Source: Sulfuricurvum sp.
GTDB taxonomy: Bacteria; Campylobacterota; Campylobacteria; Campylobacterales; Sulfurimonadaceae
Direction of reading: 5' to 3'
Assembly (NCBI GenBank): GCA_030696775.1
Contig: JAUYRN010000005.1
Location: 248,001 to 312,000, forward strand
DNA: 64,000 nt
A program made the translations under genes and the position numbers. The stretch's first letter is position 1. Each line of letters begins with the position of its first letter. The notes beneath the pieces were generated by a model. That model saw only the letters and a list, made by a program, of their open reading frames with translations, was not told where the DNA came from and searched no databases. This document shows, one piece after another, positions 62,561 to 64,000 of this stretch.

Positions 62561-64000
62561 TTAAAAACGATAGTTTGCTTCCAGACGCATTTCACGGTTT
62601 GATGAGTCGAATGCATTTGTAGTGGTACCACCAATCACATTTGTTTTATCGATATCATTATTTTGATCCATAAATCGAGCAAAGAGTTCTAATCCTTTTA
62701 AACTTCCCGAACATTTATAAAGAACATCAAAATTCCATTGTGTTGTATCATCATTTTGATACGCACGATTGGTCATACTTTGATATGGAGTCTTACTCGG
62801 ATCACGATCATAAATCGAGTAGCTGAGCATAGTACTAAGCCCTGAAACGAATTGTCCAAGATCATTATTGAGTTGTGCTTTATAGGAATCTGTATTCGCA
62901 TTCCAGTCAGTTTGGGTCATACTGCGAGTATACCCTTGGGTCAAGAATCCACGCCAAGGCGCGATCATATCCGCACCGTCATCCGTATGAGAAGTTGAAA
63001 GAAGAAATTGCGTCGAGCCATAATTTACTACTGCACGTACAGCCCATAGATAAGAATCTATACTGTTGTCATGATCGCCGTTACCCGTTGTACTGCTTGT
63101 CGTTAGGGGATTGATGATTGCACCAGCTCCCTTATCGTTTTGCTTGATAAATCGACCGCCAAGACTCACGATTGCATCACCCGCTTCGAGGGCATAATTG
63201 GCTTCAAGCAATCCTTGATCGACCAGATCTGGCCAATGCATTACCCATCCTTGGAGTTCTAGGCCATCAATAGATTTATTAGTAACTCCTGCAATCGTTA
63301 CATCTGGTGCATCGCCTTCGGTTCTTGCCGAGCCAATAGGAGCAGCTATAATGGGGTATAGAGTTGTGTAGTGCGATTTAATATCATCAGGTGTATCACC
63401 AGTATCCGCCATATTTCCAAAATGAGTCATTCCGCGTTCTTTAATTTTATCCGCATAATCCACTTGAATGTGGGTGTTACTAATATCGTTAGAGATGAGC
63501 TCTGCTCCTTCTACTGCGATTGGAATCATTTTTGTATCATTGGGGGTAATCCATGGATTGGTCATTAAAAAACGACCTGCTTTAATTTTACTTTTTTCAA
63601 TATCATATTGGAGATACGCTTGAGCGAGTACTGCGTACCCTTCACCATAAGGGACTAAATATCGAGCATCTGTTCCTGATTTTGGTGTAGCACCGCTACC
63701 TTCACGTAAAAAAAGATCAGCACTAGTCGTGGCATTAAGTTTACCTGCAGTACTTGTCATATTGCGACCGTCATCTTCTTCCGTCCAACCACCAGGATTT
63801 TGAGTAGTATAAAGACCTGCCCCTACGCTGAGCCCATATAAAGGAGCTGTTTTATAGAGTAAGCTTCCACCGACTGCAAAACCAGTTGCAGTCGCATCTT
63901 TATTTGTGCCATCATGCATGTCCCAATCGGTCACGAAATATTGGCTACGGAATCGTCCGTCAAATTTACCCTCTTTAAACGCTGAAGCAAAATCATCCGC
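62561..64000 (-). CDS. OprD-like outer-membrane porin (partial, cut by window end)
   Basis: The frame is open from the window edge at 64000 to the stop at 62561, about 479 residues. The visible N-terminus ADDFASAFKEGKFDGRFRSQYF is the OprD-like start that follows a signal peptide, so only that peptide and a few residues are missing. A GTG at 63934 is internal and not the start. The body has alternating beta strands with Trp, Tyr and Gly, and it ends with Phe in the barrel-closing LEANYRF. Campylobacterota porins of the OprD family take up small solutes; substrate is unknown. Confidence 0.85.
   Translation of the reverse strand, partial: ADDFASAFKEGKFDGRFRSQYFVTDWDMHDGTNKDATATGFAVGGSLLYKTAPLYGLSVGAGLYTTQNPGGWTEEDDGRNMTSTAGKLNATTSADLFLREGSGATPKSGTDARYLVPYGEGYAVLAQAYLQYDIEKSKIKAGRFLMTNPWITPNDTKMIPIAVEGAELISNDISNTHIQVDYADKIKERGMTHFGNMADTGDTPDDIKSHYTTLYPIIAAPIGSARTEGDAPDVTIAGVTNKSIDGLELQGWVMHWPDLVDQGLLEANYALEAGDAIVSLGGRFIKQNDKGAGAIINPLTTSSTTGNGDHDNSIDSYLWAVRAVVNYGSTQFLLSTSHTDDGADMIAPWRGFLTQGYTRSMTQTDWNANTDSYKAQLNNDLGQFVSGLSTMLSYSIYDRDPSKTPYQSMTNRAYQNDDTTQWNFDVLYKCSGSLKGLELFARFMDQNNDIDKTNVIGGTTTNAFDSSNREMRLEANYRF

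Noticed and set aside
63899-63934. Porin start at GTG 63934
   Set aside because: The frame stays open upstream to the window edge and reads porin-like sequence (FDGRFRSQYF), so the gene is truncated by the window rather than starting here.
1-64000. CRISPR array, rRNA, tRNA, insertion sequence or prophage
   Set aside because: No regularly spaced direct repeats, no tRNA cloverleaf, no rRNA core sequence, and no transposase, integrase or phage structural gene was found on reading both strands.

Overview
The window reads as a stretch of chromosome from a Campylobacterota (Epsilonproteobacteria) bacterium. A free-living sulfur or hydrogen oxidiser of the Sulfuricurvum/Sulfurimonas type fits best; this is inferred from gene content and order, not from a marker-gene search. 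Supporting points are the moderately AT-rich sequence, the frequent TATAAT-type -10 boxes close to start codons, the fused CcsBA cytochrome c biogenesis protein, a UbiD-type menaquinone decarboxylase, a MutS with a C-terminal HNH domain, and two gene orders that I recall from Helicobacter pylori: polyprenyl synthase-hemA-proS-hemC, and HIT-pheS-pheT-aroA-ispH-rpsA-serA. No rRNA, tRNA, CRISPR array, insertion sequence or prophage gene was seen.

Layout. 1-2566 (minus): 5'-proximal part of ftsA and a SurA/PpiD-like chaperone. 2711-5245 (plus): bioA, rsmH and a small membrane/coiled-coil protein in the ftsL position. 5364-13639 (plus): a tightly packed run of a secreted hypothetical protein, polyprenyl synthase, hemA, proS, fxsA, a Dsb-like oxidoreductase, hemC and a UbiD-family decarboxylase, mostly coupled by 1-4 nt overlaps; it joins haem and quinone synthesis. 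13726-15987: a small cytochrome c, argH and an OsmC-like protein, followed by three consecutive hairpins. 16106-25812: a HIT protein diverging from pheS-pheT-aroA-ispH, then rpsA, an anchored hypothetical protein and serA. 25912-32351: a SulP transporter, the MutS-HNH protein and an ADP-forming acyl-CoA synthetase with reversed domain order.

32352-32818 holds no intact gene. It carries a 73-bp palindromic element and a SelO (YdiU) remnant that joins the extreme N-terminus to the C-terminus. 32819-40087 (minus) is a five-gene unit: TolC-like protein, short adaptor, an RND pump split into two coupled half-size genes, and a FapA/DUF342 protein. 40273-50184 (plus): efp, a DJ-1 family protein, a DUF1566-like secreted protein, malic enzyme, an RhlE-type helicase with a DUF188 protein, gdhA and ccsBA. 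50225-55378: dnaJ (minus), recR (plus), then a two-RCK potassium-channel-like protein, a small membrane protein and a secreted glycoside-hydrolase-like protein (all minus). 55500-58411: a second RhlE-type helicase, a small membrane protein with a DinB-like protein, and a divergent TetR regulator. 58444-62511 (minus): methyltransferase-modD-mop-modB-modC-slyD, a molybdate unit without modA. 62561 to the end: an OprD-like porin cut by the window edge.

Most of the window is conserved housekeeping sequence. The least ordinary parts are the MutS-HNH protein, the split RND pump with its co-directional FapA protein, the beta-alpha order acyl-CoA synthetase, the modA-less mod unit, the SelO remnant and the small families of intergenic palindromes. 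I did not find a clearly novel multi-gene system.
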